Positions 62,899 to 64,000 of a stretch of 64,000 bases of DNA are shown in pieces. Positions within the stretch are counted from its first letter, which is position 1, and every line of letters begins with the position of its first letter. The stretch comes from Micavibrio sp. (GTDB taxonomy: Bacteria; Pseudomonadota; Alphaproteobacteria; Micavibrionales; Micavibrionaceae), in contig JAPJQV010000002.1 in the NCBI GenBank assembly GCA_030824965.1, positions 124,001-188,000 of the forward strand. The letters run 5' to 3'. A model generated the notes under the pieces. The model worked only from the letters and a program-made list of their open reading frames with translations. It was not told where the DNA came from and searched no databases. Both the position numbers and the translations under genes were made by a program.

Positions 62899-63663
62899 TT
62901 AAAAGTCCGAAAATTGAGGATCAAGAAAGCCGAGCCGGATGGCTTTAAGCACCGCATAGGGGCGGTTGTGGACTTCGAGCTTTCTAAAAAGAGACTGCGT
63001 ATGGAAACGCACCGTCCCAAGATTGATGGACAGGATTTCGCCTATTTCCTCATCCGTCTTGCCCAGAGCCATCCAGCGCAACACTTCGTGTTCGCGGTTG
63101 CTTAAGGATACATTTCTCACGGGCAACGGCGCGTCTTTCAACACAAGACGTTTGAAACATTTATAAAACTGGCGGGAATAGGCTTCGAAGAGATCGAGAT
63201 CGATATAGGCCGCATCCGTTTTCTCAGTTGTCGCTACGGCAATGCCCGAAAGTTTCGTCAGGCTATGCGAGGTGGAAACGCAAATGCCGTTCCTGATCCC
63301 TGCCTCCGCCGCCTCGTTGAGGCAAAGTTTTTGCTTTGCCGTCATGCCGCCTAGTTTATCATCCAGGACTTCCCAGCGAAAAGCTTCGTCGGTCTGCGCT
63401 ACATAAGCATGGACAGGATCTATCTCGCGGTATCCTTTCGCCATGTAATAATCATGCCATTCCATGGGATAATTCTGGAGCAGCCCGTGTTGGCTATATC
63501 CAGGCCCGAGATCGATATCGCGGATAATGGAAAAAATAACGCGGTCATAGCCGTAGTTAGACATAGTCGACTGCAAAATGCCGAACAGTTCTTCCTGCGT
63601 AGCAGCCTGTTTAGTCGATTCTATAAAATCTTCAAAGGAATGTGTAAGAGGATTTCTTGTCAT
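62899..63663 (-). CDS. LuxR-family quorum-sensing regulator (AHL-binding type)
   Basis: The 254 residues comprise an N-terminal autoinducer-binding domain (about 12-170) and a C-terminal LuxR helix-turn-helix (about 188-250, LSNREHEVLRWMALGKTDEE then NLGTVRFHTQSLFRKLEVHN). The residues that hold the AHL ring and amide are present: Trp69, Tyr73, Asp82-Pro83 and Trp97. No luxI is in the window, so it may be a solo receptor. The ATG at 63663 is only a few bases after AGAGGAA, an unusually tight ribosome site. A 21-base palindrome lies 46 bases upstream. Confidence 0.9.
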   Translation of the reverse strand: MTRNPLTHSFEDFIESTKQAATQEELFGILQSTMSNYGYDRVIFSIIRDIDLGPGYSQHGLLQNYPMEWHDYYMAKGYREIDPVHAYVAQTDEAFRWEVLDDKLGGMTAKQKLCLNEAAEAGIRNGICVSTSHSLTKLSGIAVATTEKTDAAYIDLDLFEAYSRQFYKCFKRLVLKDAPLPVRNVSLSNREHEVLRWMALGKTDEEIGEILSINLGTVRFHTQSLFRKLEVHNRPYAVLKAIRLGFLDPQFSDF

Positions 63664-63708
63664 TTCCTCTATGATAACCGAGCTAATGCCTGCTCGCGAG
63701 ATGTTTTA

Positions 63709-63729
63709 TTATCGGATCGAATCCGATAA
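63709..63729. promoter_or_regulatory. Perfect 21-base palindrome upstream of luxR
   Basis: Arms TTATCGGAT and ATCCGATAA flank CGA. It includes the stop codon of the small gene at 63709 and is 46 bases before luxR. It has no T-run, so an operator is likelier than a terminator. Confidence 0.5.
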
Positions 63730-63873
63730 CGTCTCAACCAGAGCCGGGCCGAAGAAAAAGGCAAATACCAGGAACAGGCCGATAACCAAAAGCACGGCCA
63801 TGGGCGGTACCGGCCCTTTCTGGCGGTTATATTCGCCCTGTGTCTTCGGTACGTCTTTTAATGCCTGTCCCAT
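63709..63873 (-). CDS. Small one-pass membrane protein, 54 residues
   Basis: AAAGGAG precedes ATG 63873. A polar N-terminal half (about 1-23, basic and Pro-containing) leads a hydrophobic segment at about 26-44 (VLLVIGLFLVFAFFFGPAL), so it should be a single-pass inner-membrane protein. I do not recognise the family. The partial gene upstream on the same strand is probably in the same operon. Confidence 0.65.
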   Translation of the reverse strand: MGQALKDVPKTQGEYNRQKGPVPPMAVLLVIGLFLVFAFFFGPALVETLSDSIR

Positions 63874-63902
63874 GGAAAACTCCTTTTATTAAACTTCGCT
63901 TC

Positions 63903-63931
63903 GAAACCCCCTCCCAGCGAGAGAGGGTTTC
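63903..63931. repeat. Hairpin between the last two minus-strand genes
   Basis: GAAACCC and GGGTTTC flank a CCTC/GAGA-containing loop with one further mismatch. No clear T-run; it may be a repeat element or a weak attenuator. Confidence 0.4.
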
Positions 63932-63942
63932 AATCCTGTATT

Positions 63943-64000
63943 TTAGTGCTTGGTTGCTGGTTCGCCGTTTTCCAGCACTTTTTCATGCGTAGCATCATCG
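63943..64000 (-). CDS. C-terminal end of an unidentified gene (partial)
   Basis: Only 18 codons before a TAA stop are visible (DDATHEKVLENGEPATKH). This is too little to name the protein. It is co-oriented with the small membrane gene downstream. Confidence 0.45.
   Translation of the reverse strand, partial: DDATHEKVLENGEPATKH

Noticed and set aside
62724..62948. Plus-strand open frame of 74 codons
   Set aside because: It spans a hairpin and the lux box and runs into antisense luxR; no ribosome site and no protein-like pattern.

Overview
The window is a chromosome segment from an alphaproteobacterium with moderate G+C and dense, often overlapping genes. The assignment rests on a near-canonical CtrA, the phosphotransferase ChpT, a MipZ-type ParA ATPase, a TipF-like EAL protein and FlbD, the flagellar and cell-cycle set known from Caulobacter and relatives. 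Gene content would fit a Micavibrio- or Rhodospirillales-like lineage, but nothing here proves the genus. I see no tRNA, rRNA, CRISPR array, integrase or transposase.

Layout. 1-9.2 kb is flagellar: the end of fliF, then fliG-fliH-fliN-flbD, flhA, a methyltransferase, flhF and flhG. 9.2-12.2 kb holds housekeeping genes on both strands: DUF188, a HAD hydrolase, a VOC gene broken by an in-frame stop, a pirin and a small membrane protein. 12.2-17.5 kb returns to flagella with a FliK-like protein (+) and fliI-fliJ (-), separated by an AT-rich patch with a Sel1-repeat gene flanked by two copies of the fliJ 3' end. 17.6-22.2 kb carries ctrA, pgsA, pyrD, a TipF-like EAL gene and a HAD-IIA gene. 22.3-33.9 kb is a scattered yejA/B/E/F peptide importer interleaved with LPS genes (kdsB, an O-antigen-ligase-like protein), an M20 hydrolase, argB and a GNAT.

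34.0-42.2 kb has orphan protein A, rpsU, a GGDEF-like/EAL protein, an aminopeptidase P, mipZ, galU and a DUF6314 protein. 42.3-48.6 kb is chpT followed by cheA-cheW-cheY-cheB-cheR. 48.6-50.5 kb has a small membrane protein and purH. 50.5-56.3 kb is a block of three large orphan genes (B, C and D; B and C divergent); C contains degenerate repeats of about 45-50 residues. 56.4-64 kb has an I78 inhibitor, lepA, repeat-rich intergenic DNA, two LprI-like genes, a small lipoprotein, an Fe-S photolyase, a secreted small protein, an AHL-type LuxR regulator and the end of a further operon.

How they work together: CtrA is the likely link between cell cycle, flagellum and chemotaxis. A canonical TTAA-N7-TTAA site lies upstream of flhF, a TTAA cluster upstream of ctrA, and a TTAACCAT half-site between orphan genes B and C. 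The most interesting signals are: a 20-bp lux-box palindrome next to the 3' end of luxR with a possible small RNA beside it; the duplicated fliJ 3' end around the Sel1 gene; the nonsense codon inside the VOC gene; and the orphan giant-gene block. Motif and function calls come from reading the sequence; no searches were run.
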